64,000 nt of DNA from Thalassospira povalilytica (GTDB lineage: Bacteria > Pseudomonadota > Alphaproteobacteria > Rhodospirillales > Thalassospiraceae). The notes under the pieces were generated by a model, which was given only the letters and a program-made list of their open reading frames with translations, searched no databases and was not told the origin of the DNA. The position numbers were made by a program, and so were the translations under genes. Shown here one piece after another: positions 46,364-55,117 of the stretch; the first letter of the stretch is position 1, and each line of letters starts with the position of its first letter. Where the stretch lies: NCBI RefSeq assembly GCF_002844235.1, contig NZ_PGTS01000006.1, positions 124,001-188,000 of the forward strand, given 5' to 3'.

Positions 46364-48030
46364 GCTGCCCGTACAGAATTCAGGAACTGCTCGACCTTGC
46401 TGCGCAGGTTTTCGGACTCCTTGGACAATTCTGCTGCGGCACTAAGAACCTGCTCGGCCGCGGTACCGGTTGAATCGGCTGCTTCATTCACGCTGACAAT
46501 ATTGGTGGTGACTTCGGATGTCCCAACCGATGCCTCCTGGACGTTTCGGGTGATCTCAAGGGTCGCCGCCCCCTGTTGTTCGACCGCACTTGCAATTGCT
46601 GCCGAGATTTCGCTGATCTCGGCAATCGTCGTCGAGATCGAGGCAATCGCATTCACCGCACCATTGGTTTCATTCTGAATGCCGGTGATCTGGGCTGTGA
46701 TATCCTCGGTCGCCCGCGATGTAGCGGTCGCAAGGTTTTTGACCTCTGCGGCGACAACGGCAAAACCCTTGCCCGCATCGCCGGCACGGGCGGCCTCGAT
46801 CGTGGCGTTCAGGGCCAGAAGATTGGTCTGTTCCGCGATGTCGCTGATCAGGCCGACAACATCGCCGATCTTCTGGGCGGCTTCGGCAAGGCCGCGCACC
46901 TGTGCGTTGGTTTTTTCCGCATCCTCGACCGCGCGATGGGCCACTGCCGTGGACTGATTGACCTGCTGATTGATTTCAGCAATCGACGCGCTGAGTTCTT
47001 CGGTGGCACTGGCCACGGTCTGAACATTGGTTGATGCCTGTTCGGCAGCCGCGGCAACAATGCCCGACTGGCGACTGGTTTCTTCGGCCGTGCTGCTCAT
47101 GCCGGTTGCGGTCGCCTGCATTTCGGTTGCGGCTGACGCCAGTGTTTTCAGAACCACCGAGATATCCGCATCAAAGCCGGTTGTCAGTTCACTGATTTTC
47201 CGGGCACGCTGTTCGCGGACCTTGACGGCCTCGGCCTCCTGGGCAGCCAGTTCATCAGCCCGGATCATATTCTGTTTGAAGACCAGAACCGCCTTGGACA
47301 TATTGCCGATTTCGTCGCGGCGATCCTGACCGGGAATTTCAACCTGCTTGTTACCACCGGCAAGATCATTCATCGCATCGGTGATCTTGCGGATCGGACC
47401 GGAGATACCCGCACCGATGAACCATGCCGCTGCAATCCCGAGTATGATGGCAAATCCCGAAAGGACTTCGCTGATGATGACCGACTGTTCGGCCGCGGCT
47501 GTTGCACGCGGTCCGATTTCATCCTGTTCGGCTTTGACATCAAGTTTCAGTTCTTCAAGTTCCTTGGCGACAATCGGACCAATACGGTCAAGGGTATTGG
47601 TCACGATATCTGCGCGCGCCGGATCGCCAGTTGGCAATGCCACCAGCCTGTCAAACGCTTCGGAATAGATTTTAAGGTTCTCGCCCGCCAGACGTGCATC
47701 TTCCTTGCGGTCATCTTCGGTCAAAAGCGCCGCCAGCTCATCATTGAGTGCGGAAGTCGCGGCAAGGCGGTCCTTGACCCGCTGGGCAGACTGGGCATTT
47801 CCGGTCAGCAGGTAATCTTTTACAGCAACCCGTGCTTCGAGAAGGTTGGCCTGCACACGACCGGCCTGGTTGGATTGCAATGCGACCTGTCGATAGCGCA
47901 CAAAATCATCCCCCACACTGCCAATCGACAGCACCCCGATCATGGAGACGCCCGCCAAAAGGACAAGGATGACCCCAAAGCCACCAAACACCTTTGCCGA
48001 TATTTTCAGATTGTTAAATGCCGCGATCAT
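46360..48030 (-). CDS. Methyl-accepting chemotaxis protein
   Basis: 556 residues. TM1 at about 14-36, a helical periplasmic domain (about 40-190, CHASE3/four-helix type), TM2 at about 192-212, HAMP, then the signalling domain with the tip [34 protein letters not shown]. It is a close architectural sibling of the receptor at 10271 but has no soluble sensor gene next to it. Single gene, convergent with the liu operon. Ligand unknown. Confidence 0.95.
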   Translation of the reverse strand: MIAAFNNLKISAKVFGGFGVILVLLAGVSMIGVLSIGSVGDDFVRYRQVALQSNQAGRVQANLLEARVAVKDYLLTGNAQSAQRVKDRLAATSALNDELAALLTEDDRKEDARLAGENLKIYSEAFDRLVALPTGDPARADIVTNTLDRIGPIVAKELEELKLDVKAEQDEIGPRATAAAEQSVIISEVLSGFAIILGIAAAWFIGAGISGPIRKITDAMNDLAGGNKQVEIPGQDRRDEIGNMSKAVLVFKQNMIRADELAAQEAEAVKVREQRARKISELTTGFDADISVVLKTLASAATEMQATATGMSSTAEETSRQSGIVAAAAEQASTNVQTVASATEELSASIAEINQQVNQSTAVAHRAVEDAEKTNAQVRGLAEAAQKIGDVVGLISDIAEQTNLLALNATIEAARAGDAGKGFAVVAAEVKNLATATSRATEDITAQITGIQNETNGAVNAIASISTTIAEISEISAAIASAVEQQGAATLEITRNVQEASVGTSEVTTNIVSVNEAADSTGTAAEQVLSAAAELSKESENLRSKVEQFLNSVRAA

Positions 48031-48212
48031 GAAGCGCTCCTATCGCCAAGTCGCCCGACATAGACTGGGCTTATTTAAATATAAGAAAAGCAAAGGCTTG
48101 CGTCGGATTTTGTGTGAACAATGTCACATATTACAGGTTGTATCCGCATAGCAAGCTGCAATCGCACAAATGATCCGCCTACCTAACCACCAGACATAAA
48201 AGAACAAAAAGA

Positions 48213-48236
48213 AAGGGCACCCGATCGGGTGCCCTT
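48213..48236 (-). terminator. Terminator after the sulfite reductase operon
   Basis: AAGGGCACCCGA / TCGGGTGCCCTT self-complementary stem followed on the minus strand by T-rich TTCTTTTTGTTCTTTT. Lies 60 bp beyond the DUF934 gene. Confidence 0.85.
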
Positions 48237-48295
48237 GCGCCAGAGCCACACAGCCCTGTCTGTTCGGTATGATTATCAGGCCACAGGGCCCGAAA

Positions 48296-48820
48296 TCATG
48301 ATGCTTTCTGATCCAGCGCAGCGCGACGGCGTTCGCGCAGGGACTGGGCCGTGACACGGCCGTCACCGGTCGGCTGATAATAGACCGTCATTTCCTTCAA
48401 TGCGGCGCGGACCTTGGTCAAGGCGGTTTCGCCATCAACATTGAGTTCATAGGAATCAAAGCCGCAACGGTGCATATAAAGGATCTGGTCACGCAGGACG
48501 TCGCCAATGGCGCGCAATTCGCCCTTGAACCCCATCCGTTCGCGCAGAACGCGGCCGTATGAATAGCCGCGACCGTCGGTATAGGCCGGGAAATTGACCG
48601 TAATGATCGACAAACGGTCAAGGTCATCCGCCAGATCTTCTGGCGCGTCACCGGGATTGAGCTGTACGCCCAAACCACCATTGCGCCCCAGAAGGCTGTC
48701 GCGTTCTTCCTTGAACCGTGCCAGCGGCACGATCAGGTTTTCATCGCTGGATGGCAGATCGCCTTCGGCATCAACGGTGATCCATTCCTGTTCGATCACG
48801 CTGTCATTCTTAACGATCGC
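48296..48820 (-). CDS. DUF934 protein of the sulfate assimilation operon
   Basis: 174 residues from the ATG at 48820, which has AGGAGG six bases upstream (a longer frame starts at 48856). DUF934 proteins are encoded next to cysI and cysH in proteobacteria and are presumed to help sulfite reduction; their biochemical role is not established. Seen: LSIITVNFPAYTDGRGYSYGRVLRERMGFKGELRAIGDVLRDQ, the family core. Overlaps the end of cysI by 11 bp. Confidence 0.92.
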   Translation of the reverse strand, partial: AIVKNDSVIEQEWITVDAEGDLPSSDENLIVPLARFKEERDSLLGRNGGLGVQLNPGDAPEDLADDLDRLSIITVNFPAYTDGRGYSYGRVLRERMGFKGELRAIGDVLRDQILYMHRCGFDSYELNVDGETALTKVRAALKEMTVYYQPTGDGRVTAQSLRERRRAALDQKAS

Positions 48821-50465
48821 CATAAAGCACCTCCTTGAACGGGTCCATGCCGACACGACGATAGGTGTCGATGAAACGTTCGCCGCTTTCGCGGATTTCG
48901 ATATATTTGGTCACCAGACTTTCGATGGCATCGACCACTTCGGCCTCGGAGAAACCGGCACCGGCGATCTTGCCAATCGATGCATCCTGGCTGGCATCGC
49001 CGCCCAGGGTGATCTGATAGAATTCCTTGCCGCGCTTATCGAGACCAAGAATACCGATATGGCCGACATGGTGATGCCCGCAGGCATTGATGCAGCCGGA
49101 AATCTTGATCTTGAGTTCGCCAATGTCATGCTGGCGTTCCAGATCACCGAAACGTTCTGAAATGCGCTGCGACAGCGGGATCGAACGTGCGGTTGCCAGC
49201 GCGCAATAATCAAGCCCCGGGCAGGAAATGATATCGGTGACATACCCAAGGTTTGCCGTCCCCAGACCCGCCGCATCAAGGGCGGTCCAAAGGGCAAACA
49301 GATCGGCCTTTTTCACATGCGGCAGAACAAGGTTCTGTTCATGGGTCACACGGACATCGCCAAAGCTGTATTTTTCCGAAAGATCGGCAACCAGTTCCAT
49401 CTGGGTATCGGTTGCATCGCCCGGAATGCCGCCAATCGGTTTGAGCGACACGTTGGCAATGGCATAGCCCGGCTGCTTGTGCGCAACCACGTTCGAACGT
49501 ACCCAGTTGAAGAAGCCGCGATTTTCCGCCTTGTGGCGTTCAAAATCGGCATCGTCATCAGACAGGTCTTCGAATGCAGGTGGTGCGAATTGCGCAATGT
49601 AATGTGCAATTTCTTCATCGCCGACACGCAGGGAACCGTCCTTGATCTGTTCCCATTCTTCTTCGACAAGACGGCGGACTTCCTCGACACCAAGTTCATG
49701 AACCAGGATCTTGATACGGGCCTTGTACTTGTTATCGCGACGGCCAAAGCGGTTATAAACACGCAGGATGGCCTCAAGATACGAAAACAGGTCATTCTTG
49801 CCGATGAAGTCACGGACGGTTTTGCCAACAAATGGCGTACGGCCAAGACCACCGCCAACGATGACTTCAAAGCCGGTTTCACCTGCGTCATTCTGATGCA
49901 TGCGAAGGCCGATATCATGCACCTTGACCGCCGCACGGTCATTGGGAGAACCGGTCACTGCGATTTTGAACTTGCGCGGCAAGTAGGTGAATTCCGGGTG
50001 GAATGTCGACCACTGGCGGATCAGTTCGCAATAGGGACGCGGATCTTCGATTTCATCGGCCGCGGCACCGGCATACTGGTCGGTCGTGGTATTACGAATG
50101 CAGTTGCCAGACGTCTGGATGGCATGCATCTCGACATTGGCAAGATCAAGCAATGCGTCCGGGATTTCATCAAGCTTCGGCCAGTTATACTGGATATTCT
50201 GGCGCGTGGTGAAATGGCCATAGCCCTTGTCATATTTGCGGGCAATCATGCCAAGCTGACGCAGCTGATCTGCGCGCAGCGTGCCATAGGGAATGGCAAC
50301 GCGCAGCATATAGGCGTGCAACTGAAGATACACACCATTCATCAAACGCAGCGGACGGAACTGTTCTTCGGTAATGTCACCGGCCAGACGGCGTTTTACC
50401 TGTTCACGGAACTGTTCGGTGCGTTCCTGAACAAGCTGGCGGTCAAAATCGTCGTAACGATACAT
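48810..50465 (-). CDS. cysI: Assimilatory sulfite (nitrite/sulfite) reductase hemoprotein
   Basis: 551 residues. Reduces sulfite to sulfide with six electrons in the cytoplasm. Two ferredoxin-like halves and siroheme-binding motifs are present: the GHFTTRQNIQYNW segment and the two cysteine pairs of the siroheme-4Fe4S site (SCPGLDYC and GCINACGHHH). The length fits the short alphaproteobacterial CysI that takes electrons from ferredoxin or a separate partner. It is 11 bp downstream of the DUF2849 gene. Confidence 0.96.
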   Translation of the reverse strand: MYRYDDFDRQLVQERTEQFREQVKRRLAGDITEEQFRPLRLMNGVYLQLHAYMLRVAIPYGTLRADQLRQLGMIARKYDKGYGHFTTRQNIQYNWPKLDEIPDALLDLANVEMHAIQTSGNCIRNTTTDQYAGAAADEIEDPRPYCELIRQWSTFHPEFTYLPRKFKIAVTGSPNDRAAVKVHDIGLRMHQNDAGETGFEVIVGGGLGRTPFVGKTVRDFIGKNDLFSYLEAILRVYNRFGRRDNKYKARIKILVHELGVEEVRRLVEEEWEQIKDGSLRVGDEEIAHYIAQFAPPAFEDLSDDDADFERHKAENRGFFNWVRSNVVAHKQPGYAIANVSLKPIGGIPGDATDTQMELVADLSEKYSFGDVRVTHEQNLVLPHVKKADLFALWTALDAAGLGTANLGYVTDIISCPGLDYCALATARSIPLSQRISERFGDLERQHDIGELKIKISGCINACGHHHVGHIGILGLDKRGKEFYQITLGGDASQDASIGKIAGAGFSEAEVVDAIESLVTKYIEIRESGERFIDTYRRVGMDPFKEVLYGDR

Positions 50466-50476
50466 CGGGTCTCTCC

Positions 50477-50770
50477 TTATACCGCCTGATAGCCAAGGTC
50501 TTCACGGACACTCGGGCCTTTGGTGCGCAGAACTTCGCGGTATTTTGTCGGAACCAGTCCACCGTCCTGCTGTTCGACATCAATCAGATACGGCCCGACG
50601 ATAACCACGTCGAGTTCGGGGGCGCTTGCTTCGGCAAGCATCGCCTCGGCGGCATCTTTTCCGTCGGCAACGCGGGCGTCATTGATGTTTTCGCTCCAAC
50701 CGCCTTGTGCGGTCAAAAACACCACCAACCCATCACCAAGACGGTTTGCCGTGACAACTTGCAGGGACAT
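50477..50770 (-). CDS. DUF2849 small protein
   Basis: 97 residues, matching DUF2849 (SLQVVTANRLGDGLVVFLTAQGGW, LDVVIVGPYLIDVE). The family is typically found just upstream of cysI in alphaproteobacteria, as here, and a link with sulfite reduction or siroheme synthesis is assumed from that context only. First gene of the DUF2849-cysI-DUF934 operon. Confidence 0.92.
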   Translation of the reverse strand: MSLQVVTANRLGDGLVVFLTAQGGWSENINDARVADGKDAAEAMLAEASAPELDVVIVGPYLIDVEQQDGGLVPTKYREVLRTKGPSVREDLGYQAV

Positions 50771-50998
50771 TCGGTTCTCTCAGCCTGTAAATCTCTCGGG
50801 TTTGGTCCATTGACCGGACCTTTTCTGCACAAGAATTTGTCTGATTAACCAAAATTGGTCAAGTTTTTTTGTGAAATAGACTTAAATACACTAATTTATG
50901 TGTTTTATTAATCCGTCCTTGACCCCTGATCGTAGGGGTTCTAGGTCAGAACGCGGAACATATCCCTGCGACAAAACGCCCCAAAAGAAGATCACGAA

Positions 50999-51415
50999 AT
51001 GCCACTGCATATCATCAAACTCAGCGTCGGCACGGAAACCCCGGAAGGACTGCGGGAATGGCAGACATGGTTTCAAGAAAACTATGGCCGGATTTTCCAC
51101 ACCACGCGCATGACGCCCAAACGCCGCGACGAGATTCTGGATGGTGGTTCGATCTATTGGGTGATCAAAGGGGCCATTCGCTGTCGCCAGCGCGTCATTG
51201 ATCTTGAAGAATTTGTCAATGAAGAAGGCACCAAATATTGCCGTATCGTTCTTGATCCCGAACTGATCGAAACCCGCCCCTATCCGCATCGTGCCTTTCA
51301 GGGATGGCGTTACCTGACCGAAGACAAATGCCCGCCCGATGACAAACAGGGCGGCGATACTGAAACGCTGCCCGATGACATGGCCGATGAATTGCGTGAT
51401 CTTGGCTTGATCTGA
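50999..51415 (+). CDS. DUF1489 protein
   Basis: 138 residues, full-length DUF1489 (LHIIKLSVGTETPEGLREWQ, TRMTPKRRDEILDGGSIYWVIKGAIRCRQ, RCRIVLDPELIETRP-like core). Widely conserved in alphaproteobacteria, function unknown. Divergent from the sulfite reductase operon; the AT-rich 228 bp between them contains the promoters. Confidence 0.9.
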   Translation: MPLHIIKLSVGTETPEGLREWQTWFQENYGRIFHTTRMTPKRRDEILDGGSIYWVIKGAIRCRQRVIDLEEFVNEEGTKYCRIVLDPELIETRPYPHRAFQGWRYLTEDKCPPDDKQGGDTETLPDDMADELRDLGLI

Positions 51416-51453
51416 TCCAGGAATCGGTCCGGGCAGTTGCCCCGACGGCTTGA

Positions 51454-52395
51454 TCAATCGGGTGCCATCGCACCATCTTCGTCAATTTCACGCAACGTCT
51501 GGGCAACCTCGCCCTTTAGCCAGTTCACAAACGCCTGCACCCGCGGCCGTCTGAGATGTTCTTCCGGGTAAACCAGGTAATAGGCCCCGTTTGACGCAAC
51601 GGTTTGCGGAAACGGCCGCACCAGGTTCCCGGCCTTGAGATCAAGGGCAGCAAGACTGGTGCGCGCCATGCCAAGCCCCTGCCCCATAAGGGCCGCCTGA
51701 ATGACCATATCACCGGAATTGAATCGCAAACCTCGACTGACATCGACGCCGCTGACACCGACACCATCAAGCCAGAATTCCCAGTCCGCTGCATGGGGAT
51801 GATCCATGATCGCAGTTGCATCATGAAGCAACTGGTGACCGGCAATATCCCTGGGCGTGTTCAGGGCCGGGCTGTTTGCCAGATATGCCGGACTGCACAC
51901 CGGAAATGATTCGTCACGCATCAGCATTTCGCAATTCAGGTTGGGATATTTGCCACTGCCAAACCGCACGGCAAGATCGATCCCCTCGGTGCGCAGATCA
52001 ACCATGCGGTCATCGGCATGAATGCGCACATCAATGTCGGGATAGGCTTCCCGAAAATATCCCAGACGCGGCACCAGCCATTTAACCGCAAAGCTTTGCA
52101 GAACACTGACGGTGACAACACCGGCCTCCTCGACCAGCATCAGACGTTCTATTTCATCCGATATGCGGGAAAACCCCGCAGTGGTCGCATGGGCAAGCTG
52201 GGCCCCCTCCTCGGTCAGGTAAATCTGGCGCGGCAGACGATGAAACAGCTTGAACCCAAGGTATTCTTCGAGCTGACGCACCTGCTGACTGATCGCCCCC
52301 TGGGTAACGAAAAGCTCCTCGGCTGCCTTGGTGAAACTCAGATGTCGGGCGGCGGCATCAAAGGCGCGCAAGGATTGCAGGGGTGGCAGCCGCAT
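51454..52395 (-). CDS. LysR-family transcriptional regulator (GcvA-like)
   Basis: 313 residues. An N-terminal winged helix-turn-helix (LRAFDAAARHLSFTKAAEELFVTQGAISQQVRQLEEYLG) precedes a periplasmic-binding-protein-like effector domain (about 95-300). The sequence style (LPPLQSLRAFDAAARH) is that of the GcvA subgroup. It is divergent from the DUF1127 gene at 52531, a common pairing in alphaproteobacteria, so it may control that gene. The effector is unknown. Confidence 0.93.
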   Translation of the reverse strand: MRLPPLQSLRAFDAAARHLSFTKAAEELFVTQGAISQQVRQLEEYLGFKLFHRLPRQIYLTEEGAQLAHATTAGFSRISDEIERLMLVEEAGVVTVSVLQSFAVKWLVPRLGYFREAYPDIDVRIHADDRMVDLRTEGIDLAVRFGSGKYPNLNCEMLMRDESFPVCSPAYLANSPALNTPRDIAGHQLLHDATAIMDHPHAADWEFWLDGVGVSGVDVSRGLRFNSGDMVIQAALMGQGLGMARTSLAALDLKAGNLVRPFPQTVASNGAYYLVYPEEHLRRPRVQAFVNWLKGEVAQTLREIDEDGAMAPD

Positions 52396-52530
52396 CGGGT
52401 TTCTCCGGTTATGGATTAGATGAACTAATCCAATTGATCAGAAATAGTCGTTTGTCGATCGCCAATCATAGCCGCAATATGGGTTTCACAGCAAACATTG
52501 CATTAGCAATATTAACCCATGGAGAAGATC

Positions 52531-52794
52531 ATGGCTTACACGGCTTGCCCTGCTCCGACATCCCAGGAGCCACAACAAACCGCCCGGCACGCGCTTTCGA
52601 CCATCACCATCACACGGCGTTTGCACCACATCCCGGGCCTGATCAACACATTGGCAGATCGTTATGCGCGTTTCGTTGCCATTCGTCGTCAACGCCGGAC
52701 GCTTTTGTCTCTGACGGATGCGCAACTCCTTGATATCGGCCTGACACGTGCCGATGCCGAAGAAGAATACCGGCGATCTTTCAATCTGCTTTGA
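52531..52794 (+). CDS. Small DUF1127 (YjiS-like) protein
   Basis: 87 residues with the DUF1127 core at the C-terminus (FVAIRRQRRTLLSLTDAQLLDIGLTRADAEEEY), an Arg-rich motif reported to bind RNA in Rhodobacter CcaF1. The ATG at 52531 has GGAGAAG six bases upstream; an ATG at 52519 is in frame but part of that site. Downstream lies a structured 3' region with two hairpins. Divergent from a LysR gene. Confidence 0.88.
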   Translation: MAYTACPAPTSQEPQQTARHALSTITITRRLHHIPGLINTLADRYARFVAIRRQRRTLLSLTDAQLLDIGLTRADAEEEYRRSFNLL

Positions 52795-52809
52795 TCACAT
52801 CTGATCAAT

Positions 52810-52929
52810 AAGGAACCTGTTTTGGTGCCGCCCCCACGGCTTTTACATCCAAAACAGGCTCCCCCTTCGCGTCACCTGCACAACTTGCAATCCGCCTGCC
52901 CGACCGATCCCCTATCGGTCGGGCATTTT
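52810..52929 (+). ncRNA. Candidate 3'-UTR small RNA with two C-rich-loop hairpins
   Basis: Downstream of the DUF1127 stop are two stem-loops. The first is CCTGTTTTGG / CCAAAACAGG (52816-52825, 52849-52858) enclosing a GCCG-CCCCCA-CGGC stem with a CCCCCA loop. The second is an 11-bp stem (52898-52908, 52914-52924) with a CCCCT loop and a short T run. Between them is another C-rich word (CTCCCCCTTC). In Rhodobacter the CcsR1-4 sRNAs, with C-rich loops, come from the 3' region of a DUF1127 gene. The sRNA call is inference. Confidence 0.45.
52898..52929 (+). terminator. Terminator of the DUF1127 transcript
   Basis: GCCCGACCGAT-CCCCT-ATCGGTCGGGC, perfect 11-bp stem followed by ATTTTC. Also the 3' hairpin of the candidate sRNA. 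Confidence 0.75.
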
Positions 52930-53023
52930 CATCATCGGGTCGAATTGATCCAGTTCATTGCAAATGATTGCTTAATCTCGCACTGTTTCCAACATACCCT
53001 TCATACAGTGTGAAAGTTTGACA

Positions 53024-54049
53024 ATGAATGCGGGCAAAAAATCATCCGGAAAGAAAAAGAACGGCACGTCTGAACTGCTGACAAAGGCCACACGCCGCAC
53101 AGGCAAAAGCCGGTCGGCAGCCAACAGGTCATCGGCGTTGTCACAACTTGATACCGAGACCAAGGACCGGTTCTTGCTGGATTCCGAAAACATGACCATG
53201 GACCGTCTGGATGACCAGCCATCGGATCGTAACGGGATCGCCAATGCCATCGCCGATGATTTACCGCCTGACATCAATCCCGATCCCGCGGCACGGGCAA
53301 AAAAGATGCGCGGGAAGCAATATCTTGAACTGATCGCGCCGCTTCATATCGAACTTTTGAAATTGCAAAACTGGATCAAGGCCGAAAATCTGAAATCCCT
53401 GATCATTTTTGAAGGCCGCGATGCCGCCGGCAAAGGTGGCACCATCAAACGGTTTACCGAACATCTTAATCCGCGTGGCGCACGGATTGTTGCCCTGGGC
53501 AAACCCAATGATCGCGAACTGACCCAGTGGTATTTCCAGCGTTACATCGAACATCTGCCAAGCGGCGGTGAAATCGCACTGTTTGACCGATCCTGGTATA
53601 ACCGCGCCATGGTCGAACGGGTCATGGGATTTTGCAGCATGTTCGAAGTCAGCGAATTTCTGCAATCGGTTCCCGAACTCGAAAGAATGCTGATCCGGTC
53701 AAACATCCACATGACCAAGTTCTATTTCTCGGTCAGCAAAAAGGAACAGGCAAGACGCTTTCAACAGCGCAAGAATGATCCGCTCAAACAATGGAAACTC
53801 AGCCCGGTCGATCTGGCATCCCAAAACCTTTGGGACTCCTATACCGAGGCCAAACGTGACATGTTTTTCCATACATCAACCACCGACAGCCCATGGGTCA
53901 TTGTTAAGTCCGATGACAAGAAACGCGCGCGCATCAACGCCATGCGTTTTTATCTGTCGCAGTTTGATTATCCCGGGAAACGGCCGGAAGTTCTGATTTA
54001 TGACCGCCGCATCATCCACAGCGTCGCCGAAGAACTCGACGAGGACTAA
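53024..54049 (+). CDS. ppk2: Polyphosphate kinase 2
   Basis: 341 residues from the ATG at 53024 (a TTG six bases earlier is possible). The PPK2 catalytic domain starts at about residue 95: the Walker A is FEGRDAAGKGGTIKRF, Walker B-like FDRSWYNRAMVERVMGF and the lid region follow. PPK2 uses polyphosphate to phosphorylate nucleoside diphosphates (or the reverse). The N-terminal 95 residues are a Lys/Ser-rich, probably disordered extension not needed for the fold. Subclass cannot be fixed by eye, but single-domain class I is likely. Confidence 0.95.
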   Translation: MNAGKKSSGKKKNGTSELLTKATRRTGKSRSAANRSSALSQLDTETKDRFLLDSENMTMDRLDDQPSDRNGIANAIADDLPPDINPDPAARAKKMRGKQYLELIAPLHIELLKLQNWIKAENLKSLIIFEGRDAAGKGGTIKRFTEHLNPRGARIVALGKPNDRELTQWYFQRYIEHLPSGGEIALFDRSWYNRAMVERVMGFCSMFEVSEFLQSVPELERMLIRSNIHMTKFYFSVSKKEQARRFQQRKNDPLKQWKLSPVDLASQNLWDSYTEAKRDMFFHTSTTDSPWVIVKSDDKKRARINAMRFYLSQFDYPGKRPEVLIYDRRIIHSVAEELDED

Positions 54050-54170
54050 CCCCGTAAAATGACGCTGGTCTTCCAGATCGTGAAAACATTGTCGTGGTGA
54101 CATTTGCCTTCATTGACATTGCCCGCCCCGCAACCTTTACTGGTGTCCATCTGTATCTGGGAGGCAAACA

Positions 54171-55040
54171 ATGGCCAAATGTGCATTTATCGGTCTCGGT
54201 GTCATGGGATACCCGATGGCCGGTCACCTGCAAAAAGCAGGTCACGACGTAACTGTTTATAACCGTACGGCTGCCAAGGCCGAAAAATGGGTTTCCGAAT
54301 ATGGCGGATCTTCTGCCCCGACCCCGGCCGAAGCGGCCAAGGGTGCGGAATTCGTATTTTCGTGCGTTGGCAATGATGATGATCTTCGCAGTGTCATGCT
54401 TGGCGATGGCGGCATGTTTGCCGGCATGGACAAGGGTGCGGTCCTGATCGACAACACCACCGCATCGGCAGATGTCGCACGCGAACTTTATGCTGCGGCC
54501 AAGGCACAAGGCATTTTCTTTATTGATGCGCCGGTATCTGGCGGTCAGGCCGGGGCCGAAAACGGCGTTCTTACCGTCATGTGTGGTGGCGATCAGGATG
54601 CATTTGATCGCGCAGCGCCGGTGATTGATGCCTTTGCGCGCTCCTGCCAGCTGATGGGCGAAAGCGGTGCCGGTCAGCTGACCAAAATGGTCAACCAGAT
54701 TTGCATCGCCGGTCTGGTCCAGGGCCTTTCCGAAGGTGTCAATTTCGGCGTCAAGGCCGGCCTTGATATGGAAAAGGTTCTTGATGTCATTTCCAAGGGT
54801 GCGGCTGGCAGCTGGCAGATGGAAAACCGTGGCAGCACGATGGTTCAGAACAAGTTTGATTTCGGCTTTGCCGTTGACTGGATGCGCAAGGATCTTGGCA
54901 TTTGCCTTGAGGAATCCAAACGCAATGGCGCCCGCCTGCCGGTCACCGCACTTGTCGATCAGTTCTATGCCCAGGTGCAGGAACGCGGCGGCAATCGCTG
55001 GGATACTTCAAGCCTGATTGATCTGCTTGCCCGCGGGTAA
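54171..55040 (+). CDS. NAD(P)-dependent beta-hydroxyacid dehydrogenase (3-hydroxyisobutyrate dehydrogenase-like)
   Basis: 289 residues with a GGGAGG site. The Rossmann motif FIGLGVMGYPMAGHL, the DAPVSGGQAGAENG substrate loop and the catalytic Lys in GQLTKMVNQ are typical of the 3-hydroxyisobutyrate/tartronate semialdehyde reductase family. It could act in valine or glyoxylate metabolism; glyoxylate/succinic-semialdehyde reductase is another option. Followed by a strong terminator. Confidence 0.9.
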   Translation: MAKCAFIGLGVMGYPMAGHLQKAGHDVTVYNRTAAKAEKWVSEYGGSSAPTPAEAAKGAEFVFSCVGNDDDLRSVMLGDGGMFAGMDKGAVLIDNTTASADVARELYAAAKAQGIFFIDAPVSGGQAGAENGVLTVMCGGDQDAFDRAAPVIDAFARSCQLMGESGAGQLTKMVNQICIAGLVQGLSEGVNFGVKAGLDMEKVLDVISKGAAGSWQMENRGSTMVQNKFDFGFAVDWMRKDLGICLEESKRNGARLPVTALVDQFYAQVQERGGNRWDTSSLIDLLARG

Positions 55041-55060
55041 ACAGCATCCGACCAAACAAG

Positions 55061-55100
55061 AAAAAAGCGCGACCTGCATTGGTCGCGCTTTTTTTGTTTT
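55061..55100. terminator. Bidirectional terminator
   Basis: AAAAAAGCGCGACC / GGTCGCGCTTTTTT perfect 14-bp stem with a 6-nt loop and long T run, between two convergent genes. Confidence 0.93.
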
Positions 55101-55117
55101 CTATACGGTATCTGGTC

